Source: Atrichornis clamosus
Taxonomy: Eukaryota; Chordata; Aves; Passeriformes; Menuridae
Length of the DNA stretch: 64,000 bases
Assembly: GCA_013400975.1 (NCBI GenBank)
Contig: WBMZ01011422.1
Span: forward strand, 54,091-118,090
Direction of reading: 5' to 3'
Of the stretch, positions 27,466-42,200 are shown piece after piece. The position numbers were made by a program, and so were the translations under genes. Each line of letters begins with the position of its first letter. The stretch's first letter is position 1. The notes under the pieces are model-generated. The model had not been told where the DNA came from, made no database searches, and worked only from the letters and a program-made list of their open reading frames with translations.

Positions 27466-27740
27466 TGAAGTATAGGTGAGCTTTGACTACCTGGGTGTCC
27501 CTATTTGTCATCTGAGTTATAAAAATGATAAAGCACGCTTTCACAGCAGCACTCAAGAATTTTATGTACAATACAGCAGAAATCATATATTAAGTGNAAA
27601 TATATATACTGAAGTATAGGTGAGCTTTGACTACCTGGGTGTCCCTATTTGTCATCTGAGTTATAAAAATGATAAAGCACGCTTTCACAGCAGCACTCAA
27701 GAATTTTATGTACAATACAGCAGAAATCATATATTAAGTG
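27454..27740. repeat. Exact 143-bp duplication flanking a single N (assembly artefact)
   Basis: Copy 1 (27454-27596) and copy 2 (27598-27740) appear identical along 143 bases, starting AAATATATATACTGAAG and ending ATATTAAGTG, with one N at 27597 between them. This is the signature of two contig ends that overlap but were joined as if separated by a gap. The real genome most likely has one copy. The N shows that the junction is not sequenced. Confidence 0.93.
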
Positions 27741-30700
27741 GCTGAAGACATTTGGCTTTTTGCCCCTCATAACCACTGACAATATATGGGCATCTAGGTG
27801 TGATTGCACAACTTGTCCTGCGTTATCACTCACATCATGGCTTATCAACCATGATACTTAGTGGCATTTATGAACATATTTATTGCTGATACAAGAAAAA
27901 GAAGAGTAAGCCATCTGTTCTCAGGTTTTACTTAAGGTTTGAGCAAGACCAGCTCATTGAAGGCAGGTGTTGAGTTGCCTTTAGGTTTCTGCTGATCAGA
28001 TTTGCCACATTCCATTTGCCAATGGAATTCAGTCAGCACCACAATCAGAGGAGCAGGAGCCACTTCTGCCTGCAGGTTCTCAAGGTGGAGAACATCCTGG
28101 TCCTTCTGTCAGTTTATCAAACTCCTGCTGAATAGACATTTTTGCCTCTCCAGGTTGCCTGCAGATCTTAGGAGAGAAAAATCCCTTTTTATATACCCTA
28201 CGCTGTTTGTCCTCAAAGAACTGCCTGGCTGCAGATAAAGTGTAGCTGAAACACATAACTGGACTTCAGCTGTACTCCTAGACATAGCCTCAGAACTGAG
28301 TCTGTACTGGATTGTGTCTTCAAGGGGAGAACTTCACCCCAAAACTCATTCTCCCCTTTCTTGAGTGGGTCATCCTCTGGAATGAGGACGAGGATCTTCT
28401 AGAAATGCAGCACTCACAGTGCCTGGGATAGAGCACAGGTCTGCTACCAGACCCAGAAGAATACAAACCCCTGTTATCTGACAGAACCCGTAATATAGCA
28501 GGGCTTCAGGGTACTTCTGAGTCTCTGTTCCTACTGAGAAGAACATCACCACATGTAGAGTCCTATAGAAGGTTCTGGAAAGCGAAGAAGAAAAGATTTT
28601 GGAAAACACAATGCCCTCTAAGAATTAATACGTGACTTGAGACTGGTGGATATAAGGCAAGATAAGCTAAAGCTGTGGAGGCTTAACAAAACTAACATGG
28701 TCAATCACCAGATAATGGCCACTTCCAAACTTTCAATTACTAACAATTTGGCTACAAACAGTAAAAAGAAACTTCATTAAAGTAATTTGATTTTACTCAG
28801 GGAGGTTTCAAAAACTAATATTAAGAAATGGGCTCATAGTATAAAGTAGTTATGAACAGTTGCAGCAGCAGGCTGGAGGACTATTTTCCCAACATTTCTT
28901 CATTGCTGTACAGCTTCCTACCGTACCTATAAAAAAATTGATTGGTGAAAAATCCATTTTGTTCATTTTTTCCTGGAAAAAAAATGCAAGTGGGCAGACA
29001 CAGGCTCTGTACCTTAACCAGCAGAAATCAGCAACATTGCTGCGGCTGGTAAGTACCACGGTTTGTGATCAGGCAGACTATCTCAGATAAGACCAAACAG
29101 TAGAGCTAGGAGAAGCAGAGAGGCTTTTGGGCACACAAGTCATAATTAAGTGCTGACTGAATGTTAGAAAGCATCATTGACTTTTCCAGCTGTATTTGCT
29201 GGTTAAATACAATACATTATCTCCACAAACCTTGGACTAACTATGTCCTTAGATTGTCACAACTTTGACAACACACCAAGTAAAAATAATCAATGAACAA
29301 AACAAGTCATATTCAAAAACTACATAGCAATTACAGGTTCATCATGCTCCTAAATTTAAAGCTTGTTAAACTGATTTTCTTCCTTGTCGGAGTATATTCT
29401 ATGCTGGGTCACAAAGTGCCAGGGACATGAAGTTTAATATCATGACTGATTTTCTGGTTTCATCAGAGTGAGTGATATGAATAAACAAACAGTTTTCTCT
29501 TTTGAATTATTTGTCCTTTCCCAATGTAAAGCAGAATATGCAAGACTAGGAAACATATTTTAAATTTATTGCCCTTATCTCTAAACAAAGGCCTTTGAGA
29601 AATAGGTCTCTGTCCTGATATTTCGGAAATGAAAGCATGGGGTCAATGACAAACTAAAACTCTTTTTTCACTAGACTGGCAGAGGGAAATTTGTCCTGCC
29701 AGAGGCAAATTAGGAGTAATTCTGCTTACAGGGTCAAACCATTCCTGAATACAATGAAGTGACTGCCCATCTTTTCCGATCTAGCCTGTGCCTACAGACC
29801 TCAGCAGATAATTGGCATCACATAAATAAATACGAAGTTTTTAAAAGGTGCATTGAGTTGGCAGAATGAGTCTCAAACCAGAGAACAAAAGGAGTGCATT
29901 CATTATGCTGGCAGCCTGTTTTGATACCTCAGAACAGAAGATGCTGCTAATCCTGATGAATATTCATTCTGAACAGGAGACTGAAACGCAATGCATAAAT
30001 TCACACCTCTCAAATAGGACATTATTTGAAAGCCATCAAAATACAATATTCTCCACACATTCTTCCACTTTGGCTTGTCCTTTGTATTTCAGTTAATTAA
30101 ATATTACCTGCACATGACTATATGTACATAGCAAAGAAAATCACTGTGTTCTCAAAATTCAGACCTTGATACTGAGACCACACACATACCACTGGCACAT
30201 GAACAAGAAATATTTTCCTCTCCTTAACACACACTGTTCATGCAATAAAACACTTCCTTGAGATATAGTAATTATTTGCATTTGATGGCAACACAAACAT
30301 TCTAGGGGAAATGCAAGCACATAATCAGCATTTTTCAATGAGTAGCCAGTACCAGCCTCAAAGGTTTAGGGGCAATGCAGACTCCACACCCTGATGTAGC
30401 CCCAAAAATAAAGCAAAAATCCCTCAGGTCTTCTCAGGGAAGCCTGAAGAGACAAGATATTCTCCTGATCCAGAAGATCCTGGGGGTAAACTGCAAAACA
30501 TTCTTTTTCTCTGTGGAAAGGAGATTCCACTAGAGGAAGATCACCAATACTCTTTACAGAAGGAAGTTCCTGTATTGACTCCAATATTCCCAAATTGGCT
30601 ACCAGGCCCTGGTACAATATATTCCATGTGGAACACCACTAAGGAAACATGCACCACCTTTTCCCTCGATGAAGTTTAAGTCACTTTCCTGGGTCACCCC

Positions 30701-33700
30701 ACAAAGAGCACAGTGCAGCAATCCTACAGTTTTGTGAATTTTGCAAAAATACTTGAACTCAGGGAAAAAGTCACAGACAAAAGGAGTGTGACCTTGCTTA
30801 AGAGTGGTTTCCAGTGCTCCTCAGGGCAGAAACCATCTCTGTGTCTTGTACATACAGAGAACATAGACTTAGCAAAATAGAAGCTTTGATCTAATTTCCT
30901 CCTTTACCTACGTGCACTTGAGCTGTGCAGAGTACATGAGGTAAAATCTCATCTGTTCAGGGTCTATTCAGAAGGACAAAGGAGTAATAACATTGACTCA
31001 GTGTTCTGGACAAAAGGACATGACCTCCCAACAAGGTCCCCTTCTCACTTTAAGAACTGAGTCACAAATGAAAGGAGTATCTTTGTGTGAGCTTCTAAGA
31101 AGCTGCTGAGAGGGCTCAGCAGTTTGCAAATGTAAGAAGAGGGCTACGATGTTTAAATAATAGAATTGCTTCAATTAAGATAATCAGAATAAGGAGATAT
31201 TCTTCAAGAATCCATTGGGAATTTTTTTTGGGTGGGGGTGTGGGGGAAGAAGAAAAAATTCCCTATACCAACTACTGTAATTGCCTTGATTGTACAATTA
31301 GATTTTTTTCTCCTTGCCTATTCCATCCACTCCATACAGTATGGTCTCTATGACAAACAAGAAAGGATGTAGTAACTTTCATTCCTTTCTAACCTCATTA
31401 ATCTCAGAGTCTCTCAGGTCTACCATGGTTAAAACTTCCTGCAGTCTCAATTATGATCTTTTCTACGTATGTTTCATATGTAAGTCAAAATCAAAATTAA
31501 CTGCAAGAAGAAATTCTGGAAAAAACCCACAGAACAAAAGTACCATAAAATGATCTCATATTGTCACCCTCGGAGATCAATAGCAATGCTTTGCCTACCA
31601 ACCTGCTTCACAGACCTCCTTTACCTGGGCAAACACATCATCTTACAGGAGTAGCCTTTGTATTGATCAGCTGGCAAAGGAATAAAGCAAACTGCCAGCG
31701 GAGTTCAAATGCTCTGGCTGCCAGCAAGTTCTGCAGGACATGCACCTGCAGGGAAGTGCAGCCTCCTCATCCCATACTGCTGCCTCCTTTGAAATGCCAC
31801 ATCATGTCATGGGGAGTTGGGTCAGGCAGCTGATGCAGGGGAAATTTCATCTGGATTGCCCAGTAGGAACATGCCGAAAGAGACAGGTAGAGTTGGGCTG
31901 CCAGCTCTGGCAGCAGAGCTAAGATCCTGGCTGATAGCAATCTTGGGTTCCTCTCCAGAGGATGCAGGACATAGCACACTTTCCCAGGCACAGGCAGTCC
32001 TGCCTTTCCTCCTATTTGTTTGACTTTTCCTGACCTGTCTCTTCTCCTGTCTCTAACTAATGCATGACATGTCCATCTTCATTTGCTCTGCTCCTCAGCA
32101 GCCTGGTCAGTGGTAAGTGATGGGACAGGCTTCACATTTCAGTGGACAGAAAACCTTAATGTACAGCAAGAAAACTTGGAAATCAGTGCTATAAACAGTG
32201 CTATATGATATGGCTTAAAATTGGGCAGCTTCTCACAGAAGGGGAAATGGTTTGCTCATGACCCAAAAGCTCCTCCCTCTGCCAAATCCCAAAACTGGCG
32301 TACAAGATTTTGTGATGCTCTAGCTCATGGAGAAGGCAGCTGCCAGGATGTTTGTTCATTCGTTTGAATGTAAAGCGATGCTCTCTTCCTTTTTGAATGA
32401 CAACTTAAAAATAATAACATGGTGAGATAGCTCAGACAGAAAATTTCAGTCAAAATAATTTGATAATAATATCATCCACTGAGAACTGCCTAGGAAAGTG
32501 TGTTGAGGTGATGTTAATAGGTGTACTACTAAAATTTCTTACTTCAATTGCAACAGAGACAATAAAATCCATTATAGGTCATGCTAGATGGTATCCACAG
32601 GCAGCATCTTTCCACTGGAGCAGGTTAACCCTGACTGATGGGCAAGGCTGGTACCTGCAAGTAGCTTTCTATTCTACAGCTTTGCTTTTAATTAACATGG
32701 TTATAAATTGGTGAATGCCTGAGTGGAAAGTTCTCTTCACTGCTCACAAAGTACCTTCCAGTCAGAACTCACCAGGGCCAAGGGTAGGAAGCAGCACACA
32801 CAACAGCTGAACTGGCGTGCTCATTGCAGATGCACTTACCCTGTTAACCTGCTGTCCTGCCACGTACAAAGGCTCTGTGCCTCACCTTATGAGGCATGGA
32901 TCGAAATGGCAGTGGAACTGAAACTGGAGATCTAATAATAAAAATCAAGACAGGAGCATCATGGCAGACTCTTATCTGAATGGCTGCTCTTTGGAAAAGG
33001 AGAGAGGTAAGCAAAAAGCAAGGGGACATTCTCTTCCAGCCAGGGTCTGCCCTGCCCTGTCTGCACAACACAACAAGTCTCTGGAAAACTACCTCATCCA
33101 GGTTTTGAAGTTTATAAACTTGGAATAGGAATATCTCTATTTGTTCTCAGTCAATTTATCTGGCTTCTTTCCAAAGTTCTGGTCTGCTCCAGAGGTGATG
33201 CATTTTGTTGTTGTTGTTTTGAGAAGTTTAATTAGGCAACTGGAATCAAGTGCCAAAAATACCCTCTGCAAATAGCTGTTCCCAAAATAAAACCTGATTA
33301 CTGTAAGTAAGGGCCATGCCTTGAGAGAATTTGCAATCCTCACACTATTTTCAGTCCAGCTTTTCTCTTCATCCATTTGGGAGAATGAAAGAAATAAAAA
33401 GTAGAGACAAGTCAGGTGGAGGTATTTCTCAGTGGCACTTACTGGATATCTGCTTGTCAGCTAATTGTTTTTGGAGCGTCAGAAGCTCACGGAACACGTA
33501 CCTGAAAATTTTCTTTGCACAGAGGGATAGCTGAATAACTACGTATTTCCAATCTGAATTTAAATTTAACGTCTCTCTTGCGGGAGGCACTGTATGCGGT
33601 CAGACTGCTGCAAAGCAGCTTCCTGAGAATTCAGGGAATTGGCAGCAATGTGACAGCACCATGTCTTACACGTTAGAGCTACCTAATTCCAACACTACTG

Positions 33701-36700
33701 TAAAACGACTGTAAAACTACTGTAACTTTCAACAACTTTTGACTGCCACATTACTCACCAACTGTTGCATGGTTAAATTCAGCACTGCCTTGGAAAACTA
33801 GAGAGTACTCACACCTACAACATAATGCACAAAAAAAGGCAGGCAATCTTCCCACTTATGTTGCCTAAATGGGACTTTCCAGAATGAGAGATAAACCCAA
33901 TCTTCGTTAGGAAAAGTCTGGCATTGATGCCTTCCTGGAAAGGATCCATCTTTTTCATGTGATGGAGGAAAGCCCTCAAGCTAGTGAAGCACCTTTTTCT
34001 CTACTTCTTGAAGTTCCTTCCAAGTTTTATTGCTTTATAAACAGCAGGGGAAAAAAAGTAACTTGTTTTCTCTTGCTTGTATTCTGCAGAAAACAATGGC
34101 AGCCTGTCAAGTAATAACTGAATGTAAAAATAAAGTAAAAAAAAAAAAATTTGAACGAGCTGAGTCTGTCCTGCTGAAGCAGTTTTGTGCCCCACCACTG
34201 GAACAGATTCCAGCAGCAGGTGAGGATATGCTCCTTCCCCACCAGATCCTACCTGGCATCACTCATCACCCATGCTGGGAATCCCACGTTGGGGGAAGTT
34301 GTCTGCTATGTCAGAAAGTTGCAGCCAAGGGTTCTCTTCCTGCTCTCTGGGTAACAACACTTGCTGGTAGCAAGTAGATATTTTAATCCACATGTGATAC
34401 AAAATGCCACATTGACTTTGATCTACGGTCTCCACACCTACCAAATAAAATTGTCAGAGGGGTCTTAGCCCCTCAGTGGACCAGGGAATTGATGAGGGGA
34501 GAAAGATCTCAGCCTTTGTCCAAAAGGCCTGAAAACTCAGTAAAGCCTCAATGAAAACACAGCAGCACCAGCAAGCGAACAGGACATCAAATTCTACTTT
34601 GCTCTCAACCACCCCTGCCTTTTGCAGTACACTTGTTGGGTGCTCAAAGAGGAAAATGCAGATGGACAGTTTACTTACCTTGTTTTAGTGTTTCGTTTTG
34701 GTTTTTTTAAACATAGCTTTAACAGACTATTGGGTTTTAAAAAAAATCTGGCTGTTCAAAGGGAGGTTTATACTCAATTTCATGGATCTCTAAGATGCAA
34801 CCCTGTAAGCCTTCAACCACTGTAGTTTATAAAAAGGAAGGCTTTCACTTGAGTGCATCAGGTCACATAATACAAGGAGTGAGACACAGAGCAGCTGCAC
34901 TAAGCAACTGCAGGACTAAAGAGGACTCATCCACAGGCCCTCTCTCCAGCAGTGGTGCTGTGACATGAGCAGTGCCGAGCAGCCAAGGGGCACCCAGGCA
35001 CCCGGTATGAGTGACTTGCCCGGGGTCAGATCAAGTTTATGGCTGACAAGACACTGAGTTCATGTCTCATGGCTCTCACACCTCGATCTGTTGCTTTGCA
35101 TCTTGTGCAGTCCTTGAGAGAGGGCAGAGGCAAACCGTCTGCTCTCTCAGGGAGCTGACAGGATATGACAAACACACTTCTCTCTTCCTGGACCAGACAC
35201 TCATGAGTGTAAAAATTAGGCAATTATAATTATATTTTCCCCTCTCAGCAATTTCAGCCGTCTTTTACATATATTCAAGTTCATCTGTTTAACATGCAGT
35301 TTAGTTTCCTCAGAAACATGTCTAACAATAGCTTAGCATCTCCTCAGCACGATGTGAACTTTACCTTTTGATGGTCACTTACCTGGAGTGGCCAGGTAGA
35401 TTGGTCAGTATAAAGGAGGGTTATTGAACAACAATATCCTTTATCAACACAGCTGAAGAGGTCTTCATTTTCTACATATTCAACTAACTCTTTGTGTCTT
35501 GCTAGAGCATACCCATTTATTTAAAATCCCCAAACAGGTTCTAATTTCTCTGCTGTGAAGTAATAAACCTCAATAAGGAAATGATAAAGAAACACATGGT
35601 GTAAGAGCAACTCTGCCCAGCAGGCCTGCGGTGTGATGTTGCCCAGCCATAATTAACACTCAAAACATTGACGTGCACATGCCAAACCCATGCAGTGTGG
35701 GATTAGCTGTACCTAATCCCTGCTGCTCCCTGCTTTGCTGTACAGCAGCTGCAACAAAAGCATGGGCTCCTGGTCTGGTAGTGAGAAACTCTCCAGTATC
35801 TTTCCCACAGTCCCTATGCTACTGTGCCCTCGGCACCTTCTTACAACTATTTTCACATCTCCTGCTTCTTTGGACCTGTTTTCAGTGCATTTAGCCTTCT
35901 ATGGCACTTAACCTTTATTCCCCAAGTTCCAATCTATTTTCCTGTACCTTTTACCCTTAGGTCCACTAAAAAGTGAGATGCTTTCCCCGCTCAAGCTCCT
36001 CAAAGAGCCAGAACCCTACAGACTTCCCTTACCATTGATGGTTGAACTAAGGTCCATCTATGTATGGCACCTGAGGTAAGGTAACCCTCCCAATGCTTCC
36101 TCTTCCTGCATCAACCCCTTCACCTCCTTTCTGCTGTCCCACTCAGGCAATGAAAAATCTTACAGCAGTCTGTGCAATTACACCAAAAACTGGCAAATGT
36201 CTTCTTTCTGCTTTGTCATTTCATAAATGGCACTATCATACAGTGCTTCTATGTGCCTGACATATTAATAGCACAGCTAATTATTCTAGATTGCTTCAGC
36301 CAGATCCTACCAACCCTCTCCCAACTTTACTTAATGAATTAATTTGAAATTCATGTTAGAGCTTCTGGTATGAAGCAATTTTGCAAGTGGGAACACTGAA
36401 CAAGCCACTTATTAATAAGGAATAAGTACTTGCAGTAGTTATTCTTAATGAAAAATGGAAGGTGGTAGTGGTAAGAATACTCAAGAGCTAATAATAGTGG
36501 GTTTAAATTACAGCAAGGAATATTTTAAAAAAGACATTAGGAAAGGCTTTCTAATGCTCAAGGTAGTAACAGACTTACACTGACTTCCTAAAGAGTCTAT
36601 AGAGTACCACCACTGTAGGTTTGCATTACAAGGTTAGACAAATATCTGTTTCACAAATGATCCTGCCCTGAGGGAACGGCAGAGTTTGATGCTTCCTGGA

Positions 36701-39182
36701 ACAGCTTTCCATCTGAATTTTTTGTGGGTTTTTATGTTCTGCTCTGGCAGGGCCAATGGGATGGCTGTAACAGTGGCTACAATGTGCTGCAGACAGCCCC
36801 CTGCAAGCCCCACTGCCTCAGCTCCTGCTATCACTAGAGCCATCCCTGCTATCACAGAGACTTCTCTCCTGTAAAAGCCTAAGCCACAGTCAGGAGCTAT
36901 TCTGCCATAGCACTGCAAATTATGCAATGCAACAGCTTCAGCAGAAAGGTGGTGGTGGGTTAAAACCAACTCCTTAGTGAGGTTTGAGAAAGGCAAGGCA
37001 AGACCTGCCAGCCATCCCTCAGACCAGTCTATCTGCTGAGATATTAAAATCCCTGGAATGCAGGCTAAGCATATTTCTTGACACAGAAAATGTACAAAAA
37101 AGCAGCATGTTTGCAGGCTGTTTATGAAGTGGACTGGCAGTGGGATCCTGGCTAGTCTACACTGACTCTTCTCGATCCCAAGAATATAGGAGCTAAGTTT
37201 CACCAGTGAACTTTCAGCCCCTCTGTGTGAGCTGTCTCTTCACTGTGCTTTAACCACATCTTAAACAACTACACACCTTTTCCGTCACACATATCCTAAA
37301 GTAGCCCCAGGATTTTCACACAAATAACAGGGCAATTTTAGTGGTTTTTTTTCTTTTGTTTTGAGTTTCAGGTGTTTGGATTTTTAAAAAATAGCTATCT
37401 TATCAACTACTAGGAGCTGGAGAGAAACAAGTGCACTCCACACAATTACAGAGGAAGCGGGTGGTTGGAAGTGACACAAGGAGCTGGGGGCCTTCATGCA
37501 GGCAGGCATTATTTTGAAAGCCTGATGTGGAATGTTTGTTCTGCTCAGAGAAAAACCATTCCCCCCTACTGTGCAATGCCCACTGACTTTAAATTAAAAG
37601 CCTTCCGACACTGTCTATCTACTCTTTCTGGTCTCTGCTGTAGGACTGGGTACATAACTTCTTCACGGGAAGCACATTAGATCCCAGACACTCTATGAAA
37701 AAATTTTTATCTTCCTGTAAGAATTTACCTCTCGGTTGCTTTCTACCAGGACTGCCTCCAACACACATTCACTAATAATATTTTAATCTCCACATTAAAA
37801 GCATGACTCACCACAGCTTTTTCTCACTGCTCAACAAACACAAGTGACAAAGCATTGGTGTTGCTCACAGTAAAAGGGCATTTTTAAATGGTGGAAGGCA
37901 AAAGGAGAAAATAAATTAGCTCAGTTTCCACTGTTTTCCTATATCTCCTGAGCCAAGGATTGTTTCTGTGTCACCTTTTGTACAATTAAAAGACCATTGA
38001 GTAAATCAGTCTGCCTTCTGCAGGACTCAGGGTGCAGTCAGAGGGCAGGACAGATACCATGTGTATGTTAGGGATGAAAAATAACATATGTTTCATATAC
38101 TGAGGCACTAACACCACAAGGTTCAACTGCTGCTGCTGCAGAGAGCCTGTGGAAGCGCGCTAGGGAGGGGAATAGCATGGAAATGCACCACTGACTTGAC
38201 ACAGCCTGGACTTCAGCGTTACCACCTCAGCTCTTTCCAAGTTTGTCTGCTCATGAAAGACAAACATGTTGTCCCTGTCATTTGCTCCTCCATTGCACCC
38301 TCCAGAACAGTGCAGCCCCTGCTCCCCAAGGGGGACAAGCTGCCAGGGCATCACTGACCTCTCCTCCCAGGAGCTATTGGCCTGACCTACTTTCCCCTGG
38401 ATAGGGGATAGACTAAAGCACCATCAACGCTGATGCAGCTCAACGTGATTTCAGAAGAAATCCAGTTATCTCCTCCTCAGTACAAACACAGCCTTTTGGA
38501 TACTATGAGTGCTTTTTTTTTCAGTGGGAAATGCACTACTGATCAATACAGTATGTGCTACTTTGTGAGAAAATGAGTAATTTGAAGTATTACAAACAGA
38601 AGGTCCTTCTCTTCTGCTAACACTATCCCTCACCCCTTCCTTCTCCTCGGAATAAATTCTGTCTGCCAACTTAGGAGTGAGACAGTGAAAGATCTCATAG
38701 CCAGAATAAGATTCATATTTAGATATTTATCTTCAAGTCAGGCTTTCTCAGTTCATTAAAAAAAACATAATTCAGGGTTAAATCTCCTCCTCTCCTTAAT
38801 TCAAGTCAGATTCTTCAGCCCAAACTGGGCATGGGGATGTACCAGGAAAGAGAAAGAAAAGTGTGTCAAATCCAACACTCAGATACTTTATCACTATTAT
38901 CATAGTAAAGCTTTATATGCAGACACTGAGGATCCTAAATTGAATGTTGAATACTATCTGGCACCAGGAAGATGAAGTATAGTCACGTACAGGGAAAAGG
39001 AGACTGACAGCTTTGGCCTGCTTGTCAAAACAGCAGTCATCTCATTCAGCTCTTTGGGCAAAAGAACCACCATTTGCAAAACCAGAAGTAACCAGAATTA
39101 ACTCACTGATTCCTACCAAAAAGAGGTGTTGGTGATGGTGGGGAGTAAGGACAAATTTTTAATTCTATTCAGATGTTGAAAA
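27741..39182. other. Non-coding AT-leaning sequence
   Basis: No gene is supported. The longest open frame, on the minus strand at 36634-37203, opens with GTG and has its first ATG only after 120 codons, so I reject it. A G-rich stretch (31230-31246, runs of 3, 5 and 5 G) and a perfect octamer ATTTGCAT (30274-30281) inside an AT-rich context are the only short motifs worth noting. Confidence 0.65.
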
Positions 39183-39244
39183 GATTAATTTCTCCACTGG
39201 TAACACTGAAACAGATTAATTTATCTGCTGGTAACACTGAAAAG
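39183..39244. repeat. Two-copy 31-bp tandem repeat
   Basis: Units 39183-39213 and 39214-39244 share GATTAATTT and CTGGTAACACTGAAA with only a few differences between them. It is a local duplication with some divergence. Confidence 0.9.
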
Positions 39245-42200
39245 AAGATATGGAGAGGTCTTCAAATAATTTTTTAATTTTTTTTTTTAAGTTGTGGTTG
39301 AAACAAGGTCATTAAATCTTCTCCCTGTTTAGGTTGCCTACATCCTCCTCACCAGTTAAAAAAAAGAAATGCCTGAGCTTACTTCCCTCTCAGCTAACCC
39401 AGCTGCCTTTTTGAACAGACTCCAGAAAGCTTGCCAGCTGAAGTTTATGAAGTCTAGTTAATTGCTTCAGCGTATTGATTTCATGTTTGTATGGGGAAAT
39501 GTATAATTGGAGACACCCCTAGCTGGTTAGTCCTCCAAAGCTGGCACCACAGCAAAGCCACACTGCAAACCCTGCTCGGTGGAGGAAAAGGTGGAGTCCT
39601 CTAACACAGCAACAACTCCTGTGTCCAGAGCCACAAAACCCCCCAAACTTCCCAAAGCCTACAGCATTGCTGCAAAGGCACATTATTAGGTATTGTGTTT
39701 AACCATTAAGGTTTTAGAAAATGTTGCACCAAAGAGAGAAACTTTGCTTTCAGAAAAGCAGAATAATTTAGATGGCAACAACTTTTCGTGATTCATCATC
39801 AAGGAACATTCTGTGCCCCCACAAACCAGGAAAGCAGCCCTCCCTGTGTGTATGGGGAGGCAGAGAAGGATTGCAAGCCGGAGGAGGACACAGAGAAAAC
39901 AGCAGCTCCCAACTGGTACAAGTGGGCACACCTGCATGGCTTAAACACATGCTGAAAAATATATGGTAATTACATCTGCCTCCCTGATGCATCGAATTCT
40001 TTTTAAGTGGGGTGTAAACATGGGTTTGGGATGTAAGACTTAGGTGTATCAGAAAATAGCTATGGTGTATGGCATGCCTGACTTGGGGGGAAAAATATCT
40101 ATGCAAAGAGCTGTATGCTGGTCATACTGCAACACTGTGGTCATGCTTAAATGTGCAGAGCCCAGGAAGGAGGATAACACACAAGAAACAAGCAAAGAGA
40201 CACACAAATTCATTCTTGACATTTCTTAATTCAAAAAAATCTTTGCCTACTCCCGCACAAGTACATACTCAGAGCTTGCTGAAGTCAAGCACAGGTATGT
40301 CATCTGCAGGAGGAAATGGAGAGTGGGTGAAAATATTAAAGAAGAAAACAAAGCAAGTTTATGCTATGAAAGTTCTGTTTGGGTGCTCACATGCTTAAGT
40401 AACCTTTCTTCTCCCAGCTCATAACAGAAAGTTCTAAAAGGGCTCTTCCCAGAATGAAGATTTACAAGTTTTAATGTCCGCAAACAAGAGCTGAACATGC
40501 TGAACTCCAGATGGGACATGGGACCCACTCTGTCCCACAGTCATAAGGCAAAACTGCTGGCACTCACAGTTCTTTAATTCAAGAAGTAAAAGGCAATTTT
40601 GAGTATTTGGGGGGATGTTGGAATACATCCAAGTTGTAGAAGAGAAAGGAAAAGCCACGAGATTTGTAGGAGACAAAATCATAAATCTTCATCTACCCTT
40701 TGCAGAGCTCTAGCATTAATGCTAAAAATAACTACAGCACCTGCGAGATCTCAGCGTTTGGATTAATCATGTCTTAGGGACTTGTGGTGGGGGAAGCAGC
40801 AGGGGAACAAAGGGCAGAAGGATTTCAGGACCTGAGCATACCAACAAGGACACGAGGACGAGAGAGAGAACAAGTGTCTGTTTGTTCCTGGCTGGGGCAG
40901 ATGTTCCATAAGGATTACAGCAGGGGAAGGAAGGGGAAAAAAATTGGGCAGACACAAAAGCACATTGAGAAATGGGTCAGGCTAGAGCAGAGCTGTCAGC
41001 CTTCCCTAACCAAAGTATTAATGTTTAATTAGTCTGAGATCTCTTATTAAGGTCCATGAGCTGGGATAACCTATCTAGGAGCAGCATGTCTTCAGACACA
41101 ACCTTCCTCCATGGCCTTTCTGTTGTCTAGCTTGGGCTTGTCACTGCTATACAACTTCCACACTTGATGCAAACTTCATAGACACTGAAGTATGAGACTC
41201 AGCAGTTCCAAAGACAGAAATCACCATTGTACTTTGCATGAAAATAGATGAGGCTTAGAGATGGCAAAGACCTTTTGGAGTAACTTTGTTCATCACTCTA
41301 GTCTCTGGCTTATGCTATTATTTTATCCTGTTCAATTTATATCAAAACAAGGCAGCTAAGCTTCTGGTGTCTTTCTGAAAGGAAGGTTATTACTGACTTT
41401 GAGGTTTGGGACTTTTTTTGTAATGTGTGATCCCTATGTGTTTTTCCTTACAGGCATGAACATTTTGTACCAAATACTGTAATCCCAAGACTACCAATAT
41501 GATTTATTCTACAAATATATTGGGGACTAGGAGCCACCTCTCTTCTTTTAGGGTTGTTTATAAAATGGTACTACTAGATGGTGGCTTTATCCTCCAGCTT
41601 CCTCTCTCCTGATGCCTTAGTGGAAGGTCCAAAGCCACATCATTTGATACTTTCACTTTTGGTTAGCAAATTAGGATTTTAACTAGCTGTAACTATTGGT
41701 GGCTTTTGCTCCAATGTCAGATAGAGGATCTAGTACTCCAACATGCTCCTATTTACAAAAAGACCTTACAGAATGATTTGTCATATTCGCTTCTCCTGAC
41801 CACCTTACCCCTTGCATATTTTCTGATATTGCATGACAAGCTAAGAACAGCTTTGAGTTCTGTATAATGCTCCAGCGTGACCTTAGCTACAGCCTGGTAA
41901 AGGCTGGACCTCTCATGTGGTGCTTGTCCAAAGCCATTTTATAATGAAATGTAGGCATTAAGGTAAACATTGGGGTACAAGTTCATTAAGCATTTGTCTG
42001 CAGTTCAGAGAAAAATGAACAAACAAAACACAAAACCACAACAAACGCTCACATAACCACTACATGTTCATAGTCAGAAAATTGAGGGTGAAAATACAAC
42101 TTACTACTAGGCACACTAGAAGCCTGCTTTTGGGGTTTTTTTTTGATTGGCAGGCTTAATTAGAGTTTAATGCAATGCTCAGATAGGCATTAACAATACA

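Noticed and set aside
27645..27848. 67-codon minus-strand frame over the second duplicate copy
   Set aside because: Lies across an assembly artefact and has no recognisable content.
30274..30281. Perfect octamer ATTTGCAT (also at 53073-53080)
   Set aside because: An 8-mer is expected by chance about twice per 64 kb over both strands; no supporting context.
36634..37203. 189-codon minus-strand open frame, the longest outside FJX1
   Set aside because: It opens with GTG. The first in-frame ATG comes after 120 codons, leaving about 69, and no domain, signal or homology is recognisable.
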